Part shown: piece by piece, positions 27,296-35,244 of the stretch
How the letters are laid out: every line of letters starts with the position of its first letter
How positions within the stretch are numbered: position 1 is the stretch's first letter
NCBI GenBank assembly: GCA_000803105.1
Contig: JTDA01000014.1
Location: 1 to 64,000 of the forward strand
Reading direction: 5' to 3'
Origin: Coprobacter secundus
GTDB lineage: Bacteria > Bacteroidota > Bacteroidia > Bacteroidales > Coprobacteraceae
Length of the DNA stretch: 64,000 bases
Translations under genes and position numbers: made by a program
Notes under the pieces: model-generated
The model's input: only the letters and a program-made list of their open reading frames with translations
Database searches by the model: none
Told to the model about the DNA's origin: nothing

Positions 27296-28771
27296 ATGAT
27301 AATTATGAAAATCTGGGAATTGAAATGTATTATAACTTTATTTATATTATCAATTGGAGTGTTAGATTTTGCTTCGGCAAAAAACGTATTTGAGGGGAAA
27401 CCATATATAAATCCGCCTTATGTAACGGCAATATATCCTAATACCGATTTCTTATTTGCTATTCCTACTTCTGGAGAGCGACCTATGACGTGGACTGTGT
27501 CAGGACTGCCCGAAGGTTTGTCTTATAATGGTCGTGATGGGATAATTCGGGGGAAAGTTATGGAAAGCGGAGAATATATTGTCCATATTACGGCACAAAA
27601 TTTAAAAGGAAAAGATTCAAATACTTTGACTATCAAAGTAGGTAATGATTTGGTATTGACTCCGGTGATGGGGTGGAACAGCTGGAATACATTTGGACGT
27701 AGTATTAATGAGCAGTTGGTCCTGGAAGTTGCAGATGCAATGGTTTCTTCTGGTATGCGTGATTTAGGATATAATTATGTCTGTATTGATGACTTTTGGC
27801 AGGAAGAAAAACGAGGGGAAGACGGTCGGATTAAGGTAAATAAAGAGAAATTTCCTAATGGACTCCGTTATGTAGCCGATTACTTGCATGAGAGGGGCTT
27901 GCATTTGGGCGTTTATTCGGATGCATCTGATAAAACATGCGGAGGTGTGTGTGGCAGTTATGGTTATGAAGAATCAGACGCAAAGGATATGGCTTCATGG
28001 GGAGTAGACCTTTTGAAATATGATTATTGTGGAGCTCCTTCTGACCGAGCAACAGCGATAAAAAGATATACAGCTATGAGTAAGGCCTTGAAAAAGACAA
28101 ATCGTTCTGTGGTTTTTTCGATTTGTGAATGGGGAGGGCGTGAACCTTGGCTATGGGCTAAATCTGTTGGTGGTCACTATTGGCGAACGACAGGAGATAT
28201 TATGGATAATTGGACTCGGCCGGAATTTAACGGCATTATAGATATTGTGGCATTGAATGGACGTTTGGCAAAATATGCAGGGCCAGGAGGGTGGAATGAT
28301 CCGGATATGCTTGTCGTTGGGATATCGGGGCGGAGTAAAAATATAAATTATGGAGCCGAGAGTTATGGTTGTACGAATGATGAGTATCGTACACATATGA
28401 GTCTTTGGTGTATGATGGCTTCACCTTTATTGTGTGGAAATGATATACGTAATATGTCTCAGGAGACAAAAGATATTTTGTTAAATCCAGAGATTATAGC
28501 TATAAATCAGGACAGATTGGGAGAACAAGGACGAATTATTCACCGCGATAGTCAATGTGTTATATGGAAGAAAAATCTTTCGGAAGGTATAGCTATAGCA
28601 GTGTGTAATTTAGCCGATAGTCGGTCTACTATGAAATTGGATTTTGATATGCTGGGGATTCCGGTAAGAGGGTTATTGCGTGATGTATGGAGCCATAAGA
28701 ATTTGAACCCCCAAAAAATATTGGATTTAGATATTGCTCCACATGGTTGTGAAGTATTTGTGGTCAAATAA
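27296..28771 (+). CDS. GH27 alpha-galactosidase with N-terminal Ig-like domain
   Basis: A secreted retaining glycosidase of GH27, which covers alpha-galactosidase, alpha-N-acetylgalactosaminidase and beta-L-arabinopyranosidase activities. After the signal peptide (about residues 1-28) comes a putative Ig domain (about 35-117; GLPEGLSY motif), then the barrel starting TPVMGWNSWN, with the nucleophile Asp243 in LLKYDYCG and the acid in GGWNDPDM (about residues 332-338), and a short C-terminal beta domain. It is translationally close to the GH110 gene. The terminator hairpin at 28804-28827 ends the unit. Substrate among the three activities is undetermined. Confidence 0.9.
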   Translation: MIIMKIWELKCIITLFILSIGVLDFASAKNVFEGKPYINPPYVTAIYPNTDFLFAIPTSGERPMTWTVSGLPEGLSYNGRDGIIRGKVMESGEYIVHITAQNLKGKDSNTLTIKVGNDLVLTPVMGWNSWNTFGRSINEQLVLEVADAMVSSGMRDLGYNYVCIDDFWQEEKRGEDGRIKVNKEKFPNGLRYVADYLHERGLHLGVYSDASDKTCGGVCGSYGYEESDAKDMASWGVDLLKYDYCGAPSDRATAIKRYTAMSKALKKTNRSVVFSICEWGGREPWLWAKSVGGHYWRTTGDIMDNWTRPEFNGIIDIVALNGRLAKYAGPGGWNDPDMLVVGISGRSKNINYGAESYGCTNDEYRTHMSLWCMMASPLLCGNDIRNMSQETKDILLNPEIIAINQDRLGEQGRIIHRDSQCVIWKKNLSEGIAIAVCNLADSRSTMKLDFDMLGIPVRGLLRDVWSHKNLNPQKILDLDIAPHGCEVFVVK

Positions 28772-28803
28772 TAGTGTTTGTGAGAAATTTGAAAAACAGA
28801 AAA

Positions 28804-28827
28804 AGCCTTTCAATACTTTGAAAGGCT
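28804..28827. terminator. Bidirectional terminator after GH27 and tRNA-Gln
   Basis: AGCCTTTCAA (28804-28813) pairs with TTGAAAGGCT (28818-28827) around a 4-nt loop, with T-rich DNA downstream on the + strand and A-rich DNA upstream, so it can work for both the rightward GH27 transcript and the leftward tRNA. Confidence 0.8.
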
Positions 28828-28839
28828 TTTTTCTGTTTG

Positions 28840-28910
28840 TTGTCTCACCAGGATTCGAACCTAGACAGGCAGAACCAAAAACTGCAGTGCTACCATTACA
28901 CCATGAGACA
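28840..28910 (-). tRNA. tRNA-Gln (anticodon TTG)
   Basis: A 71-nt cloverleaf on the minus strand. The acceptor arms TGTCTCA and TGAGACA pair perfectly, the D-arm contains GTGTAATGGTAGC, and the T-arm contains GGTTCGAATCC. The anticodon loop TTTTGGT places TTG at positions 34-36, decoding CAA/CAG. The innermost anticodon-stem pair is T-T. The 3' CCA is not encoded. Its own promoter lies at 28946-28977. Confidence 0.93.
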
Positions 28911-28945
28911 ATCCTTTGTTGCTTGGGGTGTTCCCAAAATCGATG

Positions 28946-28977
28946 CAAATATAGCAGAATATTTAATTACTGCCAAA
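28946..28977 (-). promoter_or_regulatory. Promoter of tRNA-Gln
   Basis: On the minus strand TTTG (28977-28974), a 20-nt spacer and TATATTTG (28953-28946) match the Bacteroidetes -33/-7 consensus well. The box lies directly after the tyrS stop and about 36 nt before the mature tRNA 5' end. Confidence 0.75.
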
Positions 28978-28987
28978 TTTTAAGCAG

Positions 28988-30280
28988 TTATTTTGCAATC
29001 AATAGGAAATAATTTTTTTTGCCACGTTGTACAATAAGGTATTTGCTATTTAATAAATAACTGACATCTATTTCTTTATCAAATTCGATGAGTTTTTCTT
29101 TATTGATGGAAACACCTCCTCCTTGTGTAGTTTTTTTCATTTCTCCTTTTGATGGGAATATTCCAGCTTTCTCGGTAAAAAGTTCAACCGCTTTTATTCC
29201 TTTTTTTAATTCTTCCTTGGAGATTTCAAATTGAGGAACACCTTCAAAAACTGCAAGTAAAGTGTCTTCATCTAATTTTTTCAATTGTTCTGATGTGGAG
29301 TTGCCAAATAATATGCTTGAAGCTTCTACTGCAGCTTCATAATCGGCTTCGGAATGAACCATTATTGTTATTTCTTTAGCCAGCCGTTTTTGGAGCGGAC
29401 GTAAATGAGGTGCAGCATTCTGTTCCGTAACAAGAGCTTCTATCTCTTCTCGGCTGAGAGATGTAAATATTTTGATATAGCGCTCGGCATCAGCGTCACT
29501 TACATTGACCCAGAATTGATAAAATTTATAGGGAGATGTATAACGAGGGTCTAACCATATATTGCCTGACTCTGTTTTTCCGAATTTTCCACCATCAGCT
29601 TTTGTTATTAATGGGCATGTCAAGGCAAATGCTTCTCCTCCAGTAGTTCGGCGTATAAGTTCAGTCCCCGTTGTTATGTTTCCCCATTGGTCGGAACCTC
29701 CCATTTGTAATTTGCAGTTTTTGGTTTTGTTCAAGTATAGGAAATCATATCCTTGTACAAGCTGGTATGAGAATTCAGTAAAAGATAACCCGTTACTATT
29801 TTCTCCGTTCAGACGTTTTTTTACCGAATCTTTGGCCATCATATAATTGACGGTAATATATTTACCAACATCACGGATAAAGTCAAGAAATGTAAAATTT
29901 TTCATCCAATCATAGTTGTTGACCAATTCTGCAGCATTGGGTGCATCAGATTCGAAATCCAAAAATTTGGATAGTTGTTTCTTGATTGCTTCCTGATTGT
30001 GGCGTAGAGTTTTTTCATCGAGGAGATTCCGTTCTTGTGATTTCATCGAAGGGTCTCCAATCATTCCGGTTGCGCCTCCGACGAGAGCTATGGGCTTATG
30101 TCCTGCCCGTTGAAAATGTTTCAATATCATTACGCTTACAAGATGCCCGATATGTAGTGAGTCGGCAGTCGGATCGATACCGACATAGGCTGTAGTCATT
30201 TCTTTTTGCAATTGTTCTTCAGTACCGGGCATTATATCATGGATCATGCCTCTCCATTTAAGCTCTTCTACGAAATTCAT
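28988..30280 (-). CDS. tyrS: Tyrosyl-tRNA synthetase
   Basis: A class I aminoacyl-tRNA synthetase of 430 residues that charges tRNA-Tyr in the cytosol. The HIGH motif is at residues 43-46 (LHIGH), the KMSKS-equivalent is KFGKT at 232-236, and tyrosine-binding QMGGSDQWGN lies near 192-201. The C-terminal S4-type RNA-binding domain (GGGVSIN onward, about 370-430) is complete. The length is normal. A -7 box TACCTTTG lies 46 nt upstream. Confidence 0.97.
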   Translation of the reverse strand: MNFVEELKWRGMIHDIMPGTEEQLQKEMTTAYVGIDPTADSLHIGHLVSVMILKHFQRAGHKPIALVGGATGMIGDPSMKSQERNLLDEKTLRHNQEAIKKQLSKFLDFESDAPNAAELVNNYDWMKNFTFLDFIRDVGKYITVNYMMAKDSVKKRLNGENSNGLSFTEFSYQLVQGYDFLYLNKTKNCKLQMGGSDQWGNITTGTELIRRTTGGEAFALTCPLITKADGGKFGKTESGNIWLDPRYTSPYKFYQFWVNVSDADAERYIKIFTSLSREEIEALVTEQNAAPHLRPLQKRLAKEITIMVHSEADYEAAVEASSILFGNSTSEQLKKLDEDTLLAVFEGVPQFEISKEELKKGIKAVELFTEKAGIFPSKGEMKKTTQGGGVSINKEKLIEFDKEIDVSYLLNSKYLIVQRGKKNYFLLIAK

Positions 30281-30325
30281 CTTCTCATATTTTTATAATA
30301 ATTTCTACTTATCTTCTGTGATGGA

Positions 30326-30333
30326 CAAAGGTA
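30326..30333 (-). promoter_or_regulatory. Putative -7 box of tyrS
   Basis: TACCTTTG on the minus strand (30333-30326) matches TAnnTTTG and lies 46 nt before the tyrS ATG. No TTTG is seen at the ideal -33 spacing. Confidence 0.5.
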
Positions 30334-30395
30334 AATAATTTTGTACAGAAACACTAAGAGCCTGTTTAAATTTTATCTGTTTCAAAGATTTTTCT

Positions 30396-31049
30396 TTATT
30401 TGCATTGAAAAATCTGCCGAAAGTTTTTGCAGATTTGTTCTTTTAATATTTCTGGTTTAATTTTCCATATGTTGGATATTTGAGTATAGACATCTTGAAT
30501 CGTGACTTTTGAATCGTCTGTTTCTACTAATATGTGATTTGAAGTCATGACCTCCGGTAGCTTTTGAGGACAATGCATATTAACGGATATATGCAATCCA
30601 TGTTTTAATAAAGATTCTGCCAATTGAGGTTTCCCTCGGAATCCATGAATGATCCAAGGTTGGGAGGGTTTTAGTTTATTATGTAAGTCGATGATTTCAT
30701 TCCAAGCTTTTACACAATGTATGATAACAGGCTTCTTTAATGTTTCGGAAAGTCCTATTTGTAGCCGGAAAAGTTGTATTTGCTTTTCTATTGAAGTGGT
30801 TGCTAACGTATCGATACCACACTCTCCTATGGCGATAATTTCGGGTCGGTTTAGAAGTCCTTCCATTTCTTTAATTATTTGCGGCCAGATTGTAGTTTCC
30901 GGAATATACCATGGATGTACACCTAAGGAATAGAATTTATTTTCTTTAATGTCCGGAACCTGAGATTCTTTTTTGAATAGGATGTTTACTATTTCTTGTA
31001 CTTTAGGATCGTTACTTTCTTTATGTGTATGTATATTATAATATTTCAT
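30396..31049 (-). CDS. TatD-family metal-dependent hydrolase
   Basis: A cytosolic TIM-barrel hydrolase of 217 residues, shorter than the usual 250-265 of TatD DNases. Metal-binding motifs are visible: NIHTHKE near the N-terminus (the HxH), GECGID with its Glu near residue 78, IHCVKAW near 110, IHGFRG and the C-terminal ETDDS. TatD proteins are 3'-5' exonucleases or deoxyribonuclease-like phosphodiesterases; the exact role of this short form is not known. It lies 14 nt after yidD, in a gene row with rnpA. Confidence 0.8.
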   Translation of the reverse strand: MKYYNIHTHKESNDPKVQEIVNILFKKESQVPDIKENKFYSLGVHPWYIPETTIWPQIIKEMEGLLNRPEIIAIGECGIDTLATTSIEKQIQLFRLQIGLSETLKKPVIIHCVKAWNEIIDLHNKLKPSQPWIIHGFRGKPQLAESLLKHGLHISVNMHCPQKLPEVMTSNHILVETDDSKVTIQDVYTQISNIWKIKPEILKEQICKNFRQIFQCK

Positions 31050-31063
31050 AACTCATTTTGCCT

Positions 31064-31285
31064 TTAAGGTACAGGATCATATCCGCTGCCTCCCCAAGGA
31101 TGACAGCGTAATATACGTTTTATAGCTAAACAAGTGCCTTTAAGTGGGCCATATTTTTTTATAGCTTGTATGGCATATTCCGAACAAGTTGGAACAAATC
31201 GACAGGTTGGTGGTTTTAACGGAGATATACAGGCCCGATAAAAATAAATAGGAATTAGTAGTATCCAAGAAAAGATCTTTTTCAT
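31064..31285 (-). CDS. yidD: Membrane protein insertion efficiency factor YidD
   Basis: A 73-residue protein with the YidD signature: an N-terminal amphipathic or membrane helix, then CRFVPTCSEYA, KYG and RCHPWGGSGYDPVP at the C-terminus. YidD helps the YidC insertase place proteins in the inner membrane. The ATG overlaps the rnpA stop by one base (TAATG), showing translational coupling and the conserved rnpA-yidD order. Confidence 0.95.
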   Translation of the reverse strand: MKKIFSWILLIPIYFYRACISPLKPPTCRFVPTCSEYAIQAIKKYGPLKGTCLAIKRILRCHPWGGSGYDPVP

Positions 31286-31698
31286 TAAACTTTATCCGTT
31301 TTCGTGTCAGTATCTGTCAAATTGATTTCTTTATTGAGGCGAACCAGCGATTCTTTCATTTTTTTTTCTATGACAGAGTAATCGTTAAGTTCATTACTAA
31401 TATATAGAAAAGCAATATTTAGTGTGCGATTATTGGGTAGATTATGTAAGAGAGAGTTTTTGTTGAGACGATAGGCTTCTCGTGTTCGACGGCGAAGCAA
31501 GTTTCGCTTGACAGCTCGTTTGAATCTTTTTTTGGGAATGCTGATTAAGATAGAAGCTTTGGAACTGAAGTTCGAATCAGAAAACTTATAAACAATTCGG
31601 AATGGATATATGACGAAAGATTCACCGGAAGTAAATAATTTGTCAATATCGTTTTTACTACGTAATCGTTCGTTTTTTTTTAGACTGAAATTCCCCAT
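31285..31698 (-). CDS. rnpA: Ribonuclease P protein component
   Basis: A basic 137-residue protein that binds the RNase P RNA and helps 5' processing of tRNA precursors. It has the N-terminal LKKNERLRSKNDIDKLF segment, and the RNR-like motif KRAVKRNLLRRRTREAYR lies at about residues 62-79. The acidic C-terminal tail (LTDTDTKTDKV) is variable in the family. The promoter region has a TATATTTG box enclosed by a 15-bp inverted repeat. Confidence 0.93.
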   Translation of the reverse strand: MGNFSLKKNERLRSKNDIDKLFTSGESFVIYPFRIVYKFSDSNFSSKASILISIPKKRFKRAVKRNLLRRRTREAYRLNKNSLLHNLPNNRTLNIAFLYISNELNDYSVIEKKMKESLVRLNKEINLTDTDTKTDKV

Positions 31699-31712
31699 TT
31701 TTTATATAATGA

Positions 31713-31775
31713 AATTCTCCCGAAAGCTTTGGTGCAAATATACGAAATATCTGTCGCAATGCTTTCGGGAGAATT
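31713..31775 (-). promoter_or_regulatory. rnpA promoter enclosed by a 15-bp inverted repeat
   Basis: A perfect inverted repeat, AATTCTCCCGAAAGC (31713-31727) with GCTTTCGGGAGAATT (31761-31775), is separated by 33 bp that contain a -7 box TATATTTG on the minus strand (31742-31735). Neither side is followed by a long T-run, so a simple terminator for hemD is doubtful. It may act as an operator, an mRNA end structure for hemD or an RNA processing site. Confidence 0.5.
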
Positions 31776-31833
31776 AACTTTAAGAACAAATTTATAGTTT
31801 CAATAGTATTTTTGAAACCTATTTTAGTGTAAC

Positions 31834-32595
31834 CTATTTATTTTTTGAGGCCTTGCTGATTTCTTTGAAATAAAGTTCAAGGGCTGCTGTCATAGATGGA
31901 GCTTCTGGACGTGGAGCTTCGACGTCGAGCCTTAATCCAGCGTCACGGACAGCTTTGGCCGTCGTTGGGCCAAAACATCCGATTTTGATTTCCTTTTGAT
32001 CAAAATTCGGAAAATTTTTTAATAATGAATTGATTCCGGATGGACTGAAAAATACCAGCATGTCATAATCGAATTTTTCATCTGGAGTAAAATCGTTACT
32101 TACCGTACGATACATGATCGCCTTGGTATAATTGATTTTATTTTTGTCAAGTAGAGCTGTATGCTCTTCGTTATGAACGTCTGAAACGGGAAAAAGATAT
32201 TTTTCGTCCGAATGCTTTACCAAAGATGGAATTAAATCGTCTAATTTACCGGAATTTCCAAAAAATATTTTACGTTTCCGGTATACGATATATTTTTGTA
32301 AATATAAAGCAACTGATTCAGTCACGCAAAAATATTTCATTGTGTCAGGGATGGTGACGCGTAATCCTTCGCACAATTTGAAAAAATGGTCAATTGCTGT
32401 GCGTGCTGTAAAAATTACAGCAGTATATTCCGGTATGGAAATTTTTTGCTGTCTGAACTCTTTAGGTGATAATCCTTCCACTTTGATAAATGGACGAAAT
32501 TCAATATTCACCCCATATTTTTCAGCAATATCAAAATAGGGAGACTTCTCTGATGCCGGTTTCGGTTGAGAAACGAGAACTTTCTTGATCTTCAA
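31834..32595 (-). CDS. hemD: Uroporphyrinogen-III synthase
   Basis: A cytosolic enzyme that closes hydroxymethylbilane to uroporphyrinogen III for haem and related tetrapyrroles. The sequence is weakly conserved in the family, but KKVLVSQPKP, TARTAIDHFF, LFPVSD, FFSPSGINSLL and CFGPTTAKAVRDAGL are recognisable, with two alternating Rossmann-like domains. The start is a TTG at 32595: no in-frame ATG lies between it and an upstream in-frame stop, and the protein matches the family from the first residue. It is 21 nt after DUF4271, as in many Bacteroidetes. Confidence 0.88.
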   Translation of the reverse strand: MKIKKVLVSQPKPASEKSPYFDIAEKYGVNIEFRPFIKVEGLSPKEFRQQKISIPEYTAVIFTARTAIDHFFKLCEGLRVTIPDTMKYFCVTESVALYLQKYIVYRKRKIFFGNSGKLDDLIPSLVKHSDEKYLFPVSDVHNEEHTALLDKNKINYTKAIMYRTVSNDFTPDEKFDYDMLVFFSPSGINSLLKNFPNFDQKEIKIGCFGPTTAKAVRDAGLRLDVEAPRPEAPSMTAALELYFKEISKASKNK

Positions 32596-32616
32596 AGCTA
32601 AAGCGTTTTTTAAATT

Positions 32617-33522
32617 CTATATAATGTTGTATAATGTCACTGTCCCTTTAAATAATAAAATTAAAGGTGTGATTTCAAGGGCGCAAAGGTACAAAATAAA
32701 GTACAGTATTCCATAAATATCTCTCAAAAAAATCTTAATGCTTTTATAAATAAAGATAATACGGGAAAAAATATATAGAACGACCGCAATCCAAAGAGCA
32801 TCTGATGAAAGGTGGGGGATATAAATCATAACAAATACTACGGGGAATAAAAATATACCTAATAAGGAATTAATAGATACATATCCGTTTATCCATTTGG
32901 TTTTATTATTATAGTCAGTGAAAATACTTCCTAAAAGATGATAAACAAGGAACTGTAAAAAATAGTATATTGATGTGCACCCGATAGCAATGCCTGCATG
33001 TGCTAAAGATGTCTCGGGCCCTTGTTGCGGTTGAGTTATTTGGATTAGAAAAGCTAAAATAATACCTTCGAGTATGAGTGTGAGAATTTGGAGAAAGAAA
33101 CGGAGTCTGGATTCGGTCATGGTAATACCAGAAAACGAGTTATCACTTTCTTTTATACTAAAAAGAGAAGATAACATTTGTGATACCAACCGTACTCCAG
33201 AGCGAAAAGATGTGGCTACTAATAAAAAGGAGATGGTTAATATCAAAGTAATTCCATTATTGGTACCTAAACTTGCAGGGCGAGGAGTTCCCGCTATGCC
33301 TTTTGGAATGATAAGCGTCGCTTCTTTATAATCGGTTATTGGATTGGTCACTGGTGCTGGGCAACTTTTGGCGAGACCGTATATGTACTTAGGTGTGAAT
33401 GTGACGGTATCTTTAGGAATATAGTGATGCACAGATTCATATTGCAAACTATCTTGTTTAGGTGCGATAGAATCGTAATCCTGTAGTGTTTGGTCGATAT
33501 GTAGGCTATCGGTTATGGACAT
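32617..33522 (-). CDS. DUF4271 membrane protein
   Basis: A 301-residue integral membrane protein, with a soluble N-terminal stretch (about 1-85) and about seven hydrophobic segments afterwards (for example GITLILTISFLLVATSF, IILAFLIQI, YYFLQFLVYHLLG). The family is Bacteroidetes-specific and almost always precedes hemD, so a link to tetrapyrrole synthesis or its regulation is plausible but unproven. It begins 3 nt after the LOG gene stop. No catalytic motif is recognised. Confidence 0.8.
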   Translation of the reverse strand: MSITDSLHIDQTLQDYDSIAPKQDSLQYESVHHYIPKDTVTFTPKYIYGLAKSCPAPVTNPITDYKEATLIIPKGIAGTPRPASLGTNNGITLILTISFLLVATSFRSGVRLVSQMLSSLFSIKESDNSFSGITMTESRLRFFLQILTLILEGIILAFLIQITQPQQGPETSLAHAGIAIGCTSIYYFLQFLVYHLLGSIFTDYNNKTKWINGYVSINSLLGIFLFPVVFVMIYIPHLSSDALWIAVVLYIFSRIIFIYKSIKIFLRDIYGILYFILYLCALEITPLILLFKGTVTLYNII

Positions 33523-33525
33523 TTA

Positions 33526-34113
33526 TTATATAGCTGCAAATTTACGAACACTGCCGGTCCATTCATAGGCTTTATATAGTGCACTAATTGCCTCTTTTGG
33601 AGTATTTGCTATTTCCCACATACGAGCATGTTCTGTCCTCATAAAAGATTGAGAAATTGCTTTATTGAGCAGTTCTATCAGTGGGTCATAATATTTATTA
33701 ATATTGAGTATTACGATAGGGTTCATATAGAGTCCGAGTTGCTTCCAGGTTATGATTTCAAGTAACTCTTCCATTGTGCCGCAACCTCCGGGCATTGCTA
33801 TAACTGCATCGGAAAGTGCAGCCATAGTTTGCTTTCTCTCATGCATGCTTTCGGTAATTTTTATTTGGGTCAATTTTTTATGTGCCCATCCTTCTTCGTA
33901 CATAAAGCGAGGTATGATACCTGTAACCTCTCCTCCGGAAGCCAATACGCTATTGGCTAATGCACCCATAAGCCCTTGATTTCCGGCACCATAGATACAT
34001 TCAATTTCTTGATTGGCCAATAGCTTTCCGAGTTCTTGTGCTGCAGAAAAATAAATTTCTGGAACCTGTGAGCTCGAAGCACAATATACGCATACCGATT
34101 TTATCTTTTTCAT
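33526..34113 (-). CDS. LOG-family protein (Rossmann-fold lysine decarboxylase-like)
   Basis: A cytosolic protein of 195 residues with the LOG signature PGGCGTMEE (about residues 105-113) and the N-terminal CVYCASSS. LOG proteins usually hydrolyse cytokinin riboside 5'-monophosphate or other nucleotide 5'-monophosphates; the older label lysine decarboxylase is misleading. The ATG at 34113 is preferred over an in-frame GTG at 34119. It comes before DUF4271 and hemD. A TAATTTTG box (34141-34134) lies just upstream. Confidence 0.9.
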   Translation of the reverse strand: MKKIKSVCVYCASSSQVPEIYFSAAQELGKLLANQEIECIYGAGNQGLMGALANSVLASGGEVTGIIPRFMYEEGWAHKKLTQIKITESMHERKQTMAALSDAVIAMPGGCGTMEELLEIITWKQLGLYMNPIVILNINKYYDPLIELLNKAISQSFMRTEHARMWEIANTPKEAISALYKAYEWTGSVRKFAAI

Positions 34114-34182
34114 TTTCACTTATTTAATGGGTACAAAATTAAATTTTTCTTTAGAAAGTCGAAATAAATTGTATCGTTAAAA

Positions 34183-35193
34183 TTATAACCATCCCGCAGT
34201 TTTGTACCAAGAGATACATTCATCTACTCCTTTTTCTAAAGGATAATCGGCAGTAAATCCTAATTCTTTTTGCAATGCAGAAATATCACAAATCCAGTTT
34301 CGTTGTTTCATAATACGATATTTGTCTGGATTTAGCGTACTTGTTTTGCCTATAAGAGACGCACAAAAAGCCACGGAATAAGAAACGGTTTTTAATACCC
34401 ATAGCGGAAGGCGTAGTGGTAATATAAAATGTTTTTTTAATGCTTTGGCTACGTATTTACGGAAATCTGAAGATGTATACACTGCTCCATCTGAAATAAA
34501 ATAACTTTTTTGTTTGACCCCTTTGTCAATCGCCAAAAACATGATTTTTACAAGGTCTTTTACATATATGAATGTAAGTGCTTGAGGTTTATAACCAACA
34601 GAAAAATCAATCCCCCATTTTATAGATTTTATCATAAGGAAATAGTCTTTTTCCCTGGGACCATATACACCTGTTGGCCTTAATATTACATAAGGAAACC
34701 CAGGGAGAGATTGTAAATGCTGTTCTGCTTTCAATTTGCTTTTTCCATATAACGTTTCGGGTTTGGGCATATCGGTGGGGCATATAGGAGCATAGCTCTC
34801 TTCATTACCGGCACCCCATGCGCCCAAACTGCTCATCATAATAAATTGTTCAGGTACTGTATCTGTTTCGATAAGAGTTTCGGTAAATATTTTGACAAGG
34901 CCGTAATTGATTTTGTCAAAATCTTCAGGGTGTCTGCATTTTGTTGCTCCTAAATTCCAAATAATATAGTCCCACTTACCGAAAGTATTTTTTTTCTCTA
35001 ACAATTGCTTTTTTAAAATGCTCTTATTGTTGTATTGTAAGTCTATAAAATGTATACGATTATCTTGCAAATATTCACGGTTGGTGGAATTTCGTATTCC
35101 CGCCCATGTATCGTAATTTCGAGCTAGTGCCTCTTCTACAATAAAACTACCGATGAATCCTCCGGCTCCTGTAATTAAAATTTTTTTTCTCAT
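34183..35193 (-). CDS. NAD(P)-dependent sugar epimerase/dehydratase family protein
   Basis: An extended short-chain dehydrogenase of about 336 residues. The NAD-binding motif GAGGFIG is at residues 9-15 of the ATG at 35193, with YGKSKLKAE (the Tyr-x3-Lys pair) near residue 158. The TTG at 35214 would lie within the -7 box TACTTTTG (35219-35212), so the ATG at 35193 is right. The substrate is unknown; such genes act on nucleotide sugars or isoprenoid-linked sugars. It lies 69 nt before the LOG gene. Confidence 0.85.
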   Translation of the reverse strand: MRKKILITGAGGFIGSFIVEEALARNYDTWAGIRNSTNREYLQDNRIHFIDLQYNNKSILKKQLLEKKNTFGKWDYIIWNLGATKCRHPEDFDKINYGLVKIFTETLIETDTVPEQFIMMSSLGAWGAGNEESYAPICPTDMPKPETLYGKSKLKAEQHLQSLPGFPYVILRPTGVYGPREKDYFLMIKSIKWGIDFSVGYKPQALTFIYVKDLVKIMFLAIDKGVKQKSYFISDGAVYTSSDFRKYVAKALKKHFILPLRLPLWVLKTVSYSVAFCASLIGKTSTLNPDKYRIMKQRNWICDISALQKELGFTADYPLEKGVDECISWYKTAGWL

Positions 35194-35211
35194 ATCATCT
35201 TTCCGATAATA

Positions 35212-35219
35212 CAAAAGTA
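35212..35219 (-). promoter_or_regulatory. Putative -7 box of the epimerase gene
   Basis: TACTTTTG on the minus strand (35219-35212) fits TAnnTTTG and lies 19 nt before the ATG. It supports starting the gene at 35193. Confidence 0.45.
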
Positions 35220-35244
35220 TATCAATATTATTCTCTATTTTTTA

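Noticed and set aside
28734..29012. A 92-codon reading frame on + across the tRNA-Gln gene
   Set aside because: It overlaps GH27, the terminator, the tRNA and tyrS, and shows no recognisable protein.
31712..31834. The 31713-31775 repeat as an ordinary hemD terminator
   Set aside because: No U-run follows either arm, the loop is 33 nt and contains the rnpA -7 box, so I list it as a regulatory structure of unknown role.
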